Assembly: GCA_017893485.1 (NCBI GenBank)
Contig: CM030364.1
Span: 250,283,122-250,347,121 of the forward strand
Direction of reading: 5' to 3'
Length of the DNA stretch: 64,000 bases
Source of the DNA: Hemerocallis citrina
Lineage: Eukaryota; Streptophyta; Magnoliopsida; Asparagales; Asphodelaceae
Part shown: positions 33,072 to 45,069 of the stretch, piece by piece
How positions within the stretch are numbered: the stretch's first letter is position 1
Layout of the letters: every line of letters begins with the position of its first letter
The notes under the pieces: generated by a model
The model's input: only the letters and a program-made list of their open reading frames with translations
Told to the model about the DNA's origin: nothing
Databases searched by the model: none
Translations under genes and position numbers: made by a program

Positions 33072-36000
33072 AGAAACATCATGAAAACAGAAAATTCCTA
33101 GTTCTCTTCTAAAGTTGATAAAAGTGTCTTCCTTAAGTGGTTTGGTAAATATATTTGCTATTTTTTTATTAGTAGAAATAAAGTCCAAAGATATATCTCC
33201 CTTTAAAACATGATCACATAGAAAATGATGTCTAATATCAATATGTTTCGTGCGTGAATGTTGAACCGGATTTTTAGATAAATTAATAGCACTGATATTA
33301 TCACACATTATAGCTGGTTTTGAAAATGAAATTACCATAATCTAATAAAGTTTGTTTCATCCACAAAATTTGGGCACAAGCTAAACTTACAACAATATAT
33401 TTAGCTTCTGTAGTAGATAGAGATACCGAATTTTGCTTTTTACTGCACCAAGATACTAGTGAATGTCCCAAAAAATGACAAGTTCCACTAGTACTTTTAC
33501 GATCAGTTTTACTACCAGCAAAATCAGTGTCACTATACGAAAAAAGTTGAAAATTATCGGTGCGTGGATAAAATAAACCATAGTCAGATGTGCCTTTAAT
33601 GTATCTTAAAATACGTTTCATTGCTTTTAAGTGAGACTCTTTTGGACTCGAATGATATCTAGCATACAAGCATACACTAAACATAATGTCTAGTCTACTA
33701 GCAGTTATATATAAGAGTTAGCCAATCATACCTCGATAGAGTTTTTGATCGACACTCTTACCTAATTCATCTTTGTCAAGTGTAGTAGTAGTAGCCATAG
33801 GTGTGGTCTTGATCGACACTCTTACCTAATTCATCTTTGTCAAGTGTATTAGTAGTAGCCATAGGTGTGGTCTTACTATTAGTGCTATCCATGCCAAACC
33901 GTTTGAGTAATTCCTTAGCATATTTTTCTTGATTAATGAATATGCCATTTGGAGACTCCTTATTTGCAGTCCAAGGAAATAATTGAGTTCACCCATGTGA
34001 CTCATCTCAAACTCATTTTTCAAGGTATTAGCAAACTCTTGACAGAGATTACTATTAGTACAGCCAAAAATTATGTCATCTACATATATTTGTATGATTA
34101 GGATATCTATCTCTATTCTCCTAATAAACAAGGTAGTATCTACTTTACCTATCTCAAAACCAGTTTTTAAGAGAAAAGTCTTTAACCTATCAAACTAAGC
34201 ACGAGGTGCTTGTTTAAAACCATATAAAGCCTTTTTCAATTTAAAAACATGGTTTGAGAATTGTTCATTTTCGAATCCGGGTGGTTGCTTAACATAAACA
34301 TCTTCTTTAATAAAACAATTAAGAAAAGCACTCTTGACATCCATTTGGAAAAGGGTAAAATTCATAAAACATGCAAAAGATAATAAGATCCTAATTGATT
34401 CTAGTCTAGCAACAGGAGCATATGTTTCATCAAAATTGATTCCTTCTTCTTGATTATATTCTTGAGCAACTAACCTAGACTTGTTCCTAACGACTTGTCC
34501 TAATTCATCTAACTTATTCTTGAATACCCATTTGGTACCAATTATAGTATGGTCAGGAGGCCGTGGAATTAAATCTCATACATCATTTCTTATGAATTGG
34601 TTTAATTCATCTTGCATGGCATTCATCCAAAATTCATTCTTACAAGCTTCTTGTATATTCTTCGGTTCAAAATCTGACAAGAAAGCCGTATGAGAGATCA
34701 TGTTTTTTTGTTATGAAAGTATGAGAAATCATGTTAACATGAGATCTTGTTTGAATACCACGTGATATGTCACCAATTATTAAGTCATGAGGATGATCTC
34801 TAACTTCAACAAACGATTTTGGTAAAGTTTGAGTCATTACAACAGGATCAGTCGACTTAACAAGTCCACCAGCCGACTGATTCACATCAGTCGACTTAAT
34901 ATCCTTATTAGTCGACTTGTCTAAGGTAATTTGCTCTAGTGATTTAATAACGTTATTTAAAGGTGATGAATCAATTTCATCATCTTCAATAACAGTTGAT
35001 GAAGGCAAGGATTCATCAAATGAAACATGCATAGATTCTTCAATAGTCAAGGTTGACTTATTGAAAATTCTATATGCCTTACTCCTATTTGAGTATCCAA
35101 TGAAGATACCTTCATTAGATCTAGGATCAAATTTATCTAAATTATCTTTAGTGTTTAAAATGAAACACTTGCATCCAAATATTTTAAAATAAGATACTTT
35201 AGGAATTCTTTAAAAAAATAATTCATAACAAGTTTTCTTAAGCTTAGGCCTTATCAATATTCTATTTAAAACATAACATACTGTAGAAACATCTTCAGCA
35301 CAGAAGTATTTAGGCAAATTGCTTTCAACAAGCATAGTACGTGCACATTTTTGCAATGTCCTATTCTTTCTTTCGACCACTCCATTTTGTGGTGAAGCTC
35401 TAGAAAATGCAAACGAATGTGTTATACCATTCCTTTTGCAATATTCTGAAAATGTTTCATTCTCAAATTCTCCACCATGATCACTTCTAATAGTGACTAT
35501 GGTTAGAGATTTTTTTTTTTTGAATTCGTTTACAAAGAGTTGCAAATTCTTCAAAAGCATCATATTTATGTTTTAAAAATAAAACCCATGTAAATCTTGA
35601 AAAATCATCTACTAAAATATATACATATCTACTTTTATTTAAAGAAACGACTCTAGTAGGACCAAATAAATCCATATGGATTAATTCGAGAGGCCTACTA
35701 GTAGAAATCATTTCTTTTGTCTTAAAAGTATATTTGACTTGTTTTCCTAGTTGACATGCATCGCATAACTTATCTTTCTTAAAAGATAGTCTTGGCAGTC
35801 CTTTAACTAGGTTGTACTTAGACAATTTAGCAATATTTTTCATTTTCACATGGCCAAATCTCTTATGCCAAAGCCAAGAATCATTGTTAGAAGCTACTAA
35901 ACAAAAATCTTTAGAGAATTCATTTGTTTTTAAGCATAATTCATAGATATTTTTCCTAAATCCTTGAAAAATTACATTCTGCATGGAAGAATCATAAATT

Positions 36001-36290
36001 AAACATGCATCTTTTTTAAAAACAATTTTATATCCCTTATCACACAATTGGCTAATACTTATCAGATTATGCTTAAGACCAATAACAAGAAAAACTTCTT
36101 CTATAGTAGGGGTAGTGTTCTTACCGACCATACCTATTCCAATAACCTTCCCTTTGTTGTTGTCACCGAATGTGATAGTTCCTCCGTCTATTTCTTGTAT
36201 GGAAGAAAGAAGGTTAACATGACCTATCATATGCTTGGAGCATCCGCTGTCAAGTATCCAACGTTCTCTTTTAGATACCTATAAAATAAT
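33072..36290 (-). pseudogene. Copia pol: protease, integrase, RT, RNase H (frameshifted)
   Basis: Read leftward: protease RWILDSGCSKHMIGHVNLL at about 36265; pre-integrase SWLWHKRFGHVKMKNIAKLS; zinc-type CDACQLGKQ; integrase LELIHMDLFGPTRVVSLN, IVTIRSDHGGEFENETF and FSRASPQNGVVERKNRTLQ (D, D, E triad); RT MDVKSAFLNCFIKEDVYV, ALYGFKQAPRA and IQIYVDDIIFGCTNS (catalytic YVDD); RNase H GTCHFLGHSLVSWCSKKQN, LSTTEAKYIVVSLACAQ and NIFTKPLKEDTFI. Frameshifts occur near 35520 (poly-T run), 33850 and 33310, and stops near 35208 and 34195. A 64-bp tandem duplication lies at 33747-33874. Confidence 0.92.
33747..33874. repeat. 64-bp tandem duplication inside copia pol
   Basis: 33747-33810 and 33811-33874 are the same unit (GATCGACACTCTTACC..GGTGTGGTCTT) apart from one or two changes. 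Since 64 is not a multiple of three, it shifts the frame between RT and RNase H. Confidence 0.9.
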
Positions 36291-36312
36291 CATTGTGAAT
36301 ATGATATCCTTT

Positions 36313-37290
36313 TCACTGGGTCCAAAGGGGATTAGTTTTGTGAAACCAAACCCAAAGTGAGTTTGATTTACCACCAAAAGCAGGAATATAATTAACAGAC
36401 TTACATATATTAAGAACATAAGAATTTATATAAGTAATTCTATCGTTTAGATTCAGATTGACTAAAATCCAAATATTCTTACTCTGTCCAGTCGACTTTA
36501 TTGTACCTTTCAGTCGACTGTTATGAGATGTCAGTCGACTGGGAGGTGAAATAGGTTGACTTATCTGAGGTTTTCGTCTCTTTGAATAAGAATCCAAACC
36601 TTTGGACAGATGACTGAAATTAGGGTTCAGTCGACTGGTCTGAACTACAGAATTACTACTGTCATGGAAAACAACAATTTTTGGTTTCTCAAAAAACTCA
36701 TATAATTTGTTCTTAACATTAGAAATAGAATCAGTCTTATTATTAGTAGTATTCTTAGAAATATGATGTTTTTCAAGAGACTTTTGAAAACCAAGTCCAA
36801 ATCTCTTATTGGATTGAACTTGATTTTGGAGAACTTCATTTAAATTCTCATTTCCTTTGTTAAACTTAGATACATTCTTGGATATTTCTTCATAATTTTT
36901 CTTAAGAGATACAAGATCTAGCTGAAATCCGAAACTAATTAAGCTCAAGTTAGTGGGATCGATCTCTTCTATTCTACTATTGTCTTTCCTTTGAATCTTG
37001 AGAACTTTACCCCGGAACAATCCAAATTAGAAAGTAGAGAATTTAACGACTTGACTTCAACATTTAAGTCAAGATTCTCTTGAAAAAGTGTTTGACTGAC
37101 TTTCTATAAATTTTTAAGTCTAATTTTCTTCTTCTTGAGTTCTTGAAAAATCTCATTGAAAGCATCTAATAAGTCATTTGAAACAATTTATCACTTACTT
37201 CGTTTTGTGTGGCCATGAAACATACGTTCACAACTTCGTTTGACTCCTCATTCTCTTCTTCCGATAAAGAGTCGCTATCATCCCAAGTTG
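36313..37290 (-). pseudogene. Copia gag-protease linker
   Basis: The region between gag and protease, read in several frames: EEENEESNEVVNVCFMA near 37230, then a coiled-coil-like LDLVSLKKNYEEISKNV and RFGLGFQKSLEKHH, as in the SIRE-type linker. It contains four GTCGAC palindromes between 36490 and 36640. Stops near 37190, 37060 and 37025 break it. Confidence 0.65.
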
Positions 37291-37291
37291 C

Positions 37292-38233
37292 TTAATATTC
37301 CTTCTTGTTCTTCATATACTTGTTCTCTGTGTACTTGTCCTTCTTGAAGTTAGGAGCCTTCCCTTTTGATTTCACATTTTCTAATGGGCAATCCTTCTTC
37401 ATATGACCTGTTTTGTTGCATTTGAAACACGTGGGAAGTTCTTTAGTATCTTTAAATTTGGAATTAAATTTACCTTTTCTAAGAAACTTTTTGAACTTTC
37501 TAGTGAACATGGCTATCTCTTCTTCATCTTCGGAGTCCGACATGGCCTTGAAAGCGAGTGTCTTCTTCTTTGCTTGTTGAGGTTCTAGATCTTTTTTGCG
37601 TTCTTCAAGTTGTACTTCATATGCCATAAGATTTCCCACAAGATTCTTAAGAGAGAGTTGTGATAAATTGTTGGCTTCTTCTATGGTGGTGGTCTTCTTC
37701 TCCCATTCTGGGGTTAGGGCACGAAGAACTTTCCTCACCATTTCTACTTGAGTGTACATTTTTCCAAGAGCCACAAGAGAATTTGTAATGTCCGTGAACC
37801 GTGTTATCATATCTGACACATTCTCGTTCTCCTTCATACGAAACATCTCGAACCTGTAAACAAGAACAGATATCTTAGATTTTTTAACCTTATTAGTACC
37901 TTCATGAGTTACCTCGAGTGTGTGCCAAATTTGATGAGCCGTTGTTGCATTTGACACACGATTGAACTCCTCTTTGGTAAGTACACAGAATAAAGCATTC
38001 ATCGCCTTTGCATTGTTCATTGTATTACTCTTCATGTCATTGTTCCATTGTGCATAGGGAATTGTAGGAGCGATGAATTCTGTCTCAGTCATGTTCCATA
38101 TCTCATAGTTGATGGACTGAAGGTATATGTTCATTCTATACTTCCAATAGTTGTAATTTGTTCCATCGAATAAGGGTGGCCTTTGTGTGGATTGGCCTTT
38201 ATGGTATTGGTTTACATTTGAAGTAAATGCCAT
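37292..38233 (-). CDS. Copia gag with CCHC zinc knuckle
   Basis: The chosen start is the ATG at 38233-38231 (MAFTSNVNQY), because the upstream codons lie in the LTR and primer site. The N-terminal domain reads PPLFDGTNYNYWKYRMNIYL, followed by ATTAHQIWHTLEVTHEGTNK and MITRFTDITNSLVALGK, the UBN2-type gag of copia. The knuckle CFKCNKTGHMKKDC at about 37430-37390 would bind RNA. The frame is open for about 314 residues and stops at TAA at 37294-37292 before an acidic segment that continues in another frame. Confidence 0.9.
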   Translation of the reverse strand: MAFTSNVNQYHKGQSTQRPPLFDGTNYNYWKYRMNIYLQSINYEIWNMTETEFIAPTIPYAQWNNDMKSNTMNNAKAMNALFCVLTKEEFNRVSNATTAHQIWHTLEVTHEGTNKVKKSKISVLVYRFEMFRMKENENVSDMITRFTDITNSLVALGKMYTQVEMVRKVLRALTPEWEKKTTTIEEANNLSQLSLKNLVGNLMAYEVQLEERKKDLEPQQAKKKTLAFKAMSDSEDEEEIAMFTRKFKKFLRKGKFNSKFKDTKELPTCFKCNKTGHMKKDCPLENVKSKGKAPNFKKDKYTENKYMKNKKEY

Positions 38234-38246
38234 TGCACTCAACCAC

Positions 38247-38258
38247 GCTGTAATACCA
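38247..38258 (-). other. Copia primer-binding site
   Basis: Minus-strand TGGTATTACAGC, two bases from the 5' LTR, is close to the Met-tRNA complement TGGTATCAGAGC. Confidence 0.8.
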
Positions 38259-38260
38259 AG

Positions 38261-39644
38261 TGTAGGATCCTGTAGGCAAGGCAAATAACACTAGAGGGGG
38301 GGTGAATAGTGTTTTATAAAAATTAAATCAAAACTTGAACTTTTTGTGCTGTTCACTCGACTGAAAAATGAAGTATAGTCGACTGTAGCGTTAGAAAAGA
38401 AGAGTATTTTGTACAAATATGATCAGTCAACTTATAGCGGAACTTCAATCGACTTACCAGACAAGTTTACGAATAAAACAAAGAAAAATAGAAATGCAAG
38501 TTGAGAAAATACAACTACAGAGAGTCAATCACAGAGTACACTGTATCCTAGTTCGGTCCTCCCGACCTACATCCAGTCCCCAAGCAAACCACTTGAGATT
38601 TTCCACTATTCTTGAAAAAATACAAGAATACCCTACGGCATTTTGACAACTATTATGTCAAACCCGTAGACCTCTCTCACTATTAGAGAAATCAAACCAC
38701 TCTACACCCAAGAGTGAAAAACTGACTCTACAACCAAGAGCCCTACTCTCCAACTGAGAGGACCACTCTCACAACCCGAGAGTGAAGAATAACAACAAAA
38801 AGAGTTTACAATAACCTATAGCCTTGTTTGTGATTTGTGCTTTTGTATAGTGGCTATTAGGTTGACTTCTGAAATCAGTCTAAAACAAATTCGATGTTAT
38901 CTAGACTGAATTTCAGAGAACCAAGACTTAGAGAATTTGTATGCTTTTGAAATGCTGGTTCTTCTCAAAAAACAAAAAACTTGAAACTTAAAGAAAATTC
39001 TTGGAACTTATTGAGTACCTTTGCCAAATGACTTCTATACTCTTTTTATAGAGTTAGAAGAGTTTGGACGTTGAAAGAAAAGATCCTAACTGCCATACAA
39101 CGGTAGTAAAAAGGATTTGAAATTGAAACAACAAGTTTTAAAATCAGAAAACTGTAGAAACGGCTTGAACAGTCGACTGGGTTTCCATAATGAGTCGACT
39201 GGCCAGAACTTGTATGAGTTCAGGCAGTTTCGTACTATGACAGTCGACTAGTTCCAAGGAACGGTCGAATGGTACTCAACAGCTGAACTTATTCAAGCTT
39301 GTTTTGAACTTTTAATTTTTTAAAATACTCAGTTATTAAAAAGAATTTGTGTGTGTGTATGTGACAAGGCTATTACAAGTTTCTAAGACTCAAGGAATGA
39401 AAATTACAATATTACAAGACACTTTTTACAAATCATTTGAAGCACTTAAATTTTGTCTTGAACTTGAGTCTTTGACTTGAGCTTGAGCCTTTGTCTTTAT
39501 GTCTTGAAGCTTGCTTGTCAATTAGTCTTGAATTGTGTTGCCTTTGTGTATTCCACCATGGTATTGACTTTGATACACTCTGCAAGAGATATGTGATAGA
39601 CAAACTTTGTATTGTGTTGCAGTCATCAAAACCAAGAATCAACA
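38261..39644 (-). repeat. 5' LTR of the complete copia
   Basis: 1384 bp, same borders as the 3' LTR. Scattered substitutions and small indels relative to 31210-32612 indicate some age. Several copies of the palindrome are degraded, for example CACTCGACTG and GGTCGAATGG. Confidence 0.92.
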
Positions 39645-40340
39645 GTACGACGTTAGTTGACTCTATTTTGCCACTTCTTCAGTAGTAAGTGAGACCACTT
39701 GGTCAGAGATAAATTGTATTGAGAATGTTTCCCTAACCAACTTGTCCATTTATTCATTCTAGACCTGTAAATTTTCTTACTAGGCGTTGATTTGGAATCA
39801 AATATTCCTCGTGTCGTACAATAATCTTTGATTATATCCCTAAGAAATGGTGGGTACTGTGATATTGAAGTACAGATTTCAAGTGATAGTTGTTAAGTAA
39901 TTGGTTTTGTGATAATTTGTAAAATACATATGCTTGAGACAAAGAGGATAAGTCACAATAAATAGTAGAATTATTATTACTAATATTGGTATTAGAAAAC
40001 AACTTTTTTATAGCCAAAATAAAGTTCATTGTATTTTGATTTGTTTTTTCAATTTCGTTTTGATTTATTTCATCGCTGTAAATGAATTCATTGCTTTTTT
40101 TATTATTTTTTATTCAAATAAAAATTGCACATTGACCCTGGGAATCTTAATAGTACATAGTAATATATTTATGTATATTTTTTCAATGAAGGATTTCATA
40201 AAAGAAAAGGATTTATGTATTAATAGGATATTATTTCTTTTTAATATTTGCCAAATATATTTTGTGATTCCGATCTTTCATCATCACAAGTTTGAACTAT
40301 TTTTTTCTTGCTTTGAAATTCTTTCTATTTGGGTCTTATT
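39645..40340 (-). pseudogene. ycf1: Plastid ycf1 fragment
   Basis: It continues the ycf1 pseudogene across the copia insertion (shared GTACG). The minus strand gives K/N/F-rich frames such as [20 protein letters not shown] and [20 protein letters not shown], typical of the plastid Ycf1 middle region. It is cut at 40340 by the next copia. Confidence 0.78.
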
Positions 40341-43191
40341 TGTTGAAGAATCTACCACAACTCATAGTGCTAATAGCGGAAACACACCACAAGCAATAGA
40401 AACTTCCATGACTTAGATGAACCAAGAACAAGGCGCCACAGTATATGCAATATCTCACTAGAACACAATCAATATGCAGAGATAACTAATACCTCTTATT
40501 CCCTAAGAAATGCAAAGATTACAAAAAAGATTACAACACTCAATCTCTATCTTTGTCACCTTTGAAACACTCGTCACAATTCCCTCTTGAAGTTAAACAA
40601 TGATAACAGCTCATCAAATCCCTCTAATCTGATGATACAAACCCTAGAGTCTATAGCCATATATATAGCCCCCAAGTAAACCCTAAAAGAAAAACACAAA
40701 TCCAGCAATTGGGACTTAAACTCGTAAGCCCAAAAATGCACAGCGCCGAAGTCGATCGACCACACCGCCAAGGTCGGTCGACCGCAAAGTGTAGAGCTGA
40801 TGTGTCGAATTTATATACAAATATTTGTACTCATTTACCTATTAAAATGACTTGTTTTCGCTGATATTGTCTATAATTCATCTTATTTCTATATGATTTC
40901 ATTTAATTAATTATTTTTGAAGAAATAATATTTTTGATGCAAAAAGTAAAGATTTGTGGAAAAAATCAACAAACAAAGTAAAATAATGGATTTATAAATT
41001 TTTATTGTTTTGTTGAGTTAAAAGTGCGACAAATAATTTTTAAAAGGATTTTTATACGCTAATATGATTTATAGTTAGTTTAATTAATTTTAAACTAATT
41101 AATTTTATTTTATTTAAAAATTCTAATTTCAGGTTTTATTTTGTGTATGCAGCAGCACGTGGTGGGCATAAAAAGAAAAGAAAAGAAGGAAAGAGAAACA
41201 AATAAAATTCTGGATTGAAAAGATAAGAAATAAAGGAAGAAGAAGGACTATTCTACAAAAAGCGCAACCCTAATTCTCTTTCCCGTACTCTATAAATGCA
41301 AACCAAAGGAGAGAGGAGAAACTTAGGAGGTGACGGCTAATCTTAAAAAAAAAATAATAATAATAAAAAGAAATTTAAGAGAGAGCTCTCCCGACTGCGG
41401 CTCAGAACGAATACAAAGTGAGAGAGGCGTGGTTTTCTAGGGAGAAGAAGACAGCAGTCTTCTTTGACGTGACCGGGCGTCAGGCGTGGGCCCCTCTCCC
41501 TGTTCAACGAAGCACCAAGTCACAGGCTGCTTTTCTTCTTCTCTGTGCTGGCGTGGACAAAAGCGAAAAAGAAAGCAGTGCGGGACCCACACAGGACAGC
41601 AGGCGGCACCAGACGCTGACGTGGCGGGACTCTGCAGCTGACTTCGGCGCTAGGTTGGAGAAGACAGCGCTGACGTGGCCTGCTACTGTCTTCGTTCTGA
41701 TCCTGGCGCGGTTTCCAAGAGCTGACGACGCGGTTTTCAAGGCAAATTTTGACTCTGGATTTGGGACACGCGGCCCGACAACGGCAGTGTGACAGACTGA
41801 TCCGTTGATGTGACGGCGCGTGACAGCAACACTTTTGGCTCCGACTTTTGAGACAGAAAAGGGATTTGAATTAAATTTTCTATTCTTTTGTATATTTTCT
41901 TCTCTATATTTTTTTTTGTTGCAATCCCAAACAAACATGAACTGAATTTATTGTTCTAGAGACTAAGGTGTAGCCAAGTTTTGTAGAACACAATTTTTAA
42001 TTCCTTATTATTACTCTATTTTTCCTGGTTGTGTTTTAATTTTTATTATTTATGCGTATAATATGGTGGATAGACATTTGTATGATTTTCCAAATCATAA
42101 AGAGACCGAACAGGTGATTTGTGATTAATAAAAATTAACACCGTATATTGGAGGACGTGGCCGTTAAGAAATCCAATTTCTCAATTAATAATTTGATGGA
42201 TAGGCGAAGAATTAGTTGAGAATAATTTTTAGACTACGTGGATAGAGTGGTTAATATCTTTAGGATTTTAGTCGACAATTTGGAAAAATAATATCTTTAA
42301 TTTATAAGGAATAATAATTTGTGTGTGTGATAAACGAGGTGAACCAAGAGCCCTAGAACTAATTTTACCATTAAACAAAGTACAAGAGCTTCATAGTTTC
42401 ACAGCCCTGTCCCTCTTCACCGATTTAGTTAGATTAAATTAGATTAGAATAATTTAGTTGTTTTATTATTTATAAAATTCGATCTTCCAAATAGTGATTC
42501 ATCTAGCGATATCGGTACTCAGTAAAATATCTAGTCCCTGTGGGTTCGACACTCTACTCACCTATCTATATTACTTGTGCGATTTTGTACACTTGTAAAT
42601 AATATCTCACTAGAACACAATCAATATGCAGAGATAACTAATATCTCTTATTCCCTAAGAAATGCAAAGATTACAAAAGAGATTACAACACTCGATCTCT
42701 ATCTTTGTCACCTTTGAAACACTCGTCACAATTCCCTCTTGAAGTTAAACAATGATAACAGCTCATCAAATCCCTCTAATCTGATGATACAAACCCTAGA
42801 GTCTATAGCCATATATATAGCCCCCAAGTAAATCCTAAAAGAAAAACACAAATCCAGCAATTGGGACTTAAACTCATAAGCCCAAAAATGCACAGCGCCG
42901 AAGTCGATCGACCACACCGCCAAGGTCGGTCGACCGCAAAGTGTAGAGCCAAACCCAAGACACGACCGATCGACTGCATGATCGACCGTCCCCTCCTCTG
43001 TTGGACTTGTATACTCGAAGAACTCTCAGCAGATTGGTTCGGTCGACCGCACCCCGGTCGGTTGACCGCAACTCTCCAAACTACACTTTTTCTACTTGCC
43101 GTTGTCTTCTCTTGTTGTCTTTGTCTCCTCCTCTTCTCCTCCAACTTCAAGTACACTGTGCCAACGTGTATTTGAGGCCAAAGCCCTAACA
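40341..43191 (-). repeat. 3' LTR of gag-only copia, rearranged
   Basis: 40341-40797 corresponds to the first part of the LTR, as at 45070 onward. 42601-43191 is a second stretch that restarts about 108 bp into the LTR and runs to its end. So about 350 bp (40449-40797 and 42602-42950, AATATCTCACTAGAACACAA..GTGTAGAGC) are present twice, on either side of the insert 40798-42600. The LTR holds GGTCGGTCGACCGC palindromes. Confidence 0.8.
40798..42600 (+). mobile_element. Gypsy-type solo LTR
   Basis: It begins TGATGTGTCGAATTTATA and ends with the region TGTGGGTTCGACACTCTACT..TTACTTGTGCGATTTTGTACACTTG, typical of plant gypsy LTR 3' ends. A TATA element (CTCTATAAATGC) near 41288 followed by a GC-richer leader gives plus orientation. 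No internal region is present. A normal 5-bp duplication is not visible. The open frames at 41418-41792 are leader sequence and not recognised. Confidence 0.6.
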
Positions 43192-43359
43192 ATCTCCCAC
43201 TTGGAACAAATACACAACGCTTCAAAGTTATTGCAATCTTTACCTCGCATTATCTCTGCCAATCTCCCACTTTCATGGAAGACCCAAGTACTCCCCACGC
43301 TCATGAAGAGCACATCCGCCACTCCACCACGTGGAGTGCACCAACCACCCCTCATCGCT

Positions 43360-45050
43360 TCATGATGTACTCCACCAATCGCATAGAACACGAATACTGG
43401 AGAAACAACCTCTCATGTCGGGTTCCATGTTATAAGACTCCCCAACTCGCAAAATCTTTATCAACACCGGACATTGTTCAAAACCTCTCAATACACCCTC
43501 TACATTAGAAGTCTCTGTTGGCGACACCACCACAATATCCGCAGACAATTCAACCCCTACAATCCCAATTCGATTACCCTCAGCGACATCACCCCGCATA
43601 TCGATACTAGTGCTCTCTACCACACAAGAACGACTTGAAGCTTCGACTGCCATATCAAAAAGTCCCTTCACCGCAGCAACGTCTTGCCCTCTAGGATTAC
43701 TTCCATGGCCAACAGCTTCCACTAAATTAGTAACCTCCACTCCACAACTGAAAGAACTCGGTTGCACCCCACACAACCTACTACTCGATTTCGGTTGAGA
43801 TTCAATCACAGGAGAAACGCCTCTCACGTCTCTAAGCATATAAAGCGTTCCCTCACGCTCTCCTTTTGTAATCACCTTTGAACCTGCAGCTATACACCAC
43901 TCCCCACTACCAACTGTAGTAGACATACCCTCTTTTGTCTAACCTTCCAATCGAAATAAGATTTTCTTTCAAGTATGGAACATTCCTTGTCACCCACAAG
44001 ACAACACTTTGATCATCATTGGTTTTCACATGAACTATTCCAACCCCACGTTCAGGACACCAGTGACCATTCCCCATGATCACATCTCCAAAAAAACCCT
44101 CTTCGTAGTCATCAAACACTTCTCTCCTCGGAGTGTAATGAAAAGAAGCTCCCGAACCAATACACCAACCTTGGGTGCCCAACTCCTCCCGAGATGATAA
44201 GCATAGATCATCAACAAGCCCCACTTGAGCTTCCTTTGGGGTATCTCTCTTCGGTTTCTCCTACTTCTTCTTCATATAAGCCTTGCAACTGCGCATCATG
44301 TGACCCTTCTTATGACAATACCAGCACTCAGGCCCACGTCCCCCATCGCTGTCATCAGACCCACTTTAAGATGAACTACTCGGATCCTTTCTTCTTCGAC
44401 TGCTCTTAGATCTCCCACGTCTCTTCTCAACGTACATCGCTGAATCTGTAGAAGATGATGATGGATATCCCTCGTTTCTCACCCTTCTCACATCCTCGTT
44501 CAGAATGCTACTCACCAGATCCTGTACAATCATCGAATCTGTCATAGTGCTTGTAATAGTCTGTTCCACCGTACCATAACTATCGGGTAAAGTAGATAGA
44601 AGTAACAATGATTGCCCTCTATCTGAAAACTTCAAACCTGCAGCTTCCATCTGGTTGTAAACCATACAGTAATTGTTCACATGCTCTGCTAATGAACCCC
44701 CTTCTCTCAACTTCATATTAACCAATTTCTTCAGATGAAGAATTTGATTAGATGCCGACGGTTTCTCATACATATCCGTAAAAATCTCCATAGCCTCCTT
44801 TGTGTTCTTTACCTTTGAGATATGAAATAACGCCTTCCTACTCAGCCCCAACTGAATCTGCCCTAGCCTTCTAATCTAAACGATTCAAATCCGCCAAGAT
44901 CTTCCTTATCTGCACCTACTGGCTTCTCATCAAACAACGGACCATCAAGATCTTTCTGACGAAGATACGCTATCATCTGAATCTTCCACATCGCGAAGTC
45001 ACTCCTAACGAATCTCTCGATCTTCGACTTGTTATCGCCCATCTCGAACC
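43360..45050 (-). pseudogene. Copia gag and protease with unusual tail
   Basis: Read leftward: VDSSTSGIRIVRFEMGDNKS, then FAMWKIQMIAYLRQKDL (gag N-terminus); YEKPSASNQILHLKKLVNMK, SLAEHVNNYCMVYNQMEAAG and LLLLSTLPDSYGTVEQ (gag core); the knuckle CWYCHKKGHMMRSC near 44315-44280; the protease region WCIGSGASFHYTPRREVF (expected D changed to G in DSGA), IMGNGHWCPERGVGIVHVK and KENLISIGRLDKRGY; then EWCIAAGSKVITKGEREGTL. The remaining about 130 residues (to 43360) are S/V-rich and resemble no pol domain, ending near HSTWWSGGCALH. Frame breaks at about 44855, 44265 and 43925. Confidence 0.82.
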
Positions 45051-45069
45051 TAACTATTCTGATACCACT

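Larger units (their letters stand above)
31210..39644 (-). mobile_element. Complete copia retrotransposon, SIRE/Maximus-like
   Basis: LTRs 31210-32612 and 38261-39644 flank gag and pol on the minus strand. A perfect 5-bp target duplication GTACG stands at 31205-31209 and 39645-39649, inside the plastid ycf1 pseudogene. Gag begins MAFTSNVNQYHKGQSTQRPP, and a long linker separates the zinc knuckle from the protease, as in SIRE/Maximus elements. Frameshifts in pol make this copy inactive. No envelope-like gene is seen in the 450 bp between RNase H and the 3' LTR. Confidence 0.93.

Noticed and set aside
41418..41938. GC-rich open frames on both strands
   Set aside because: Leader region after the TATA box of a gypsy-type solo LTR; no recognisable domain.
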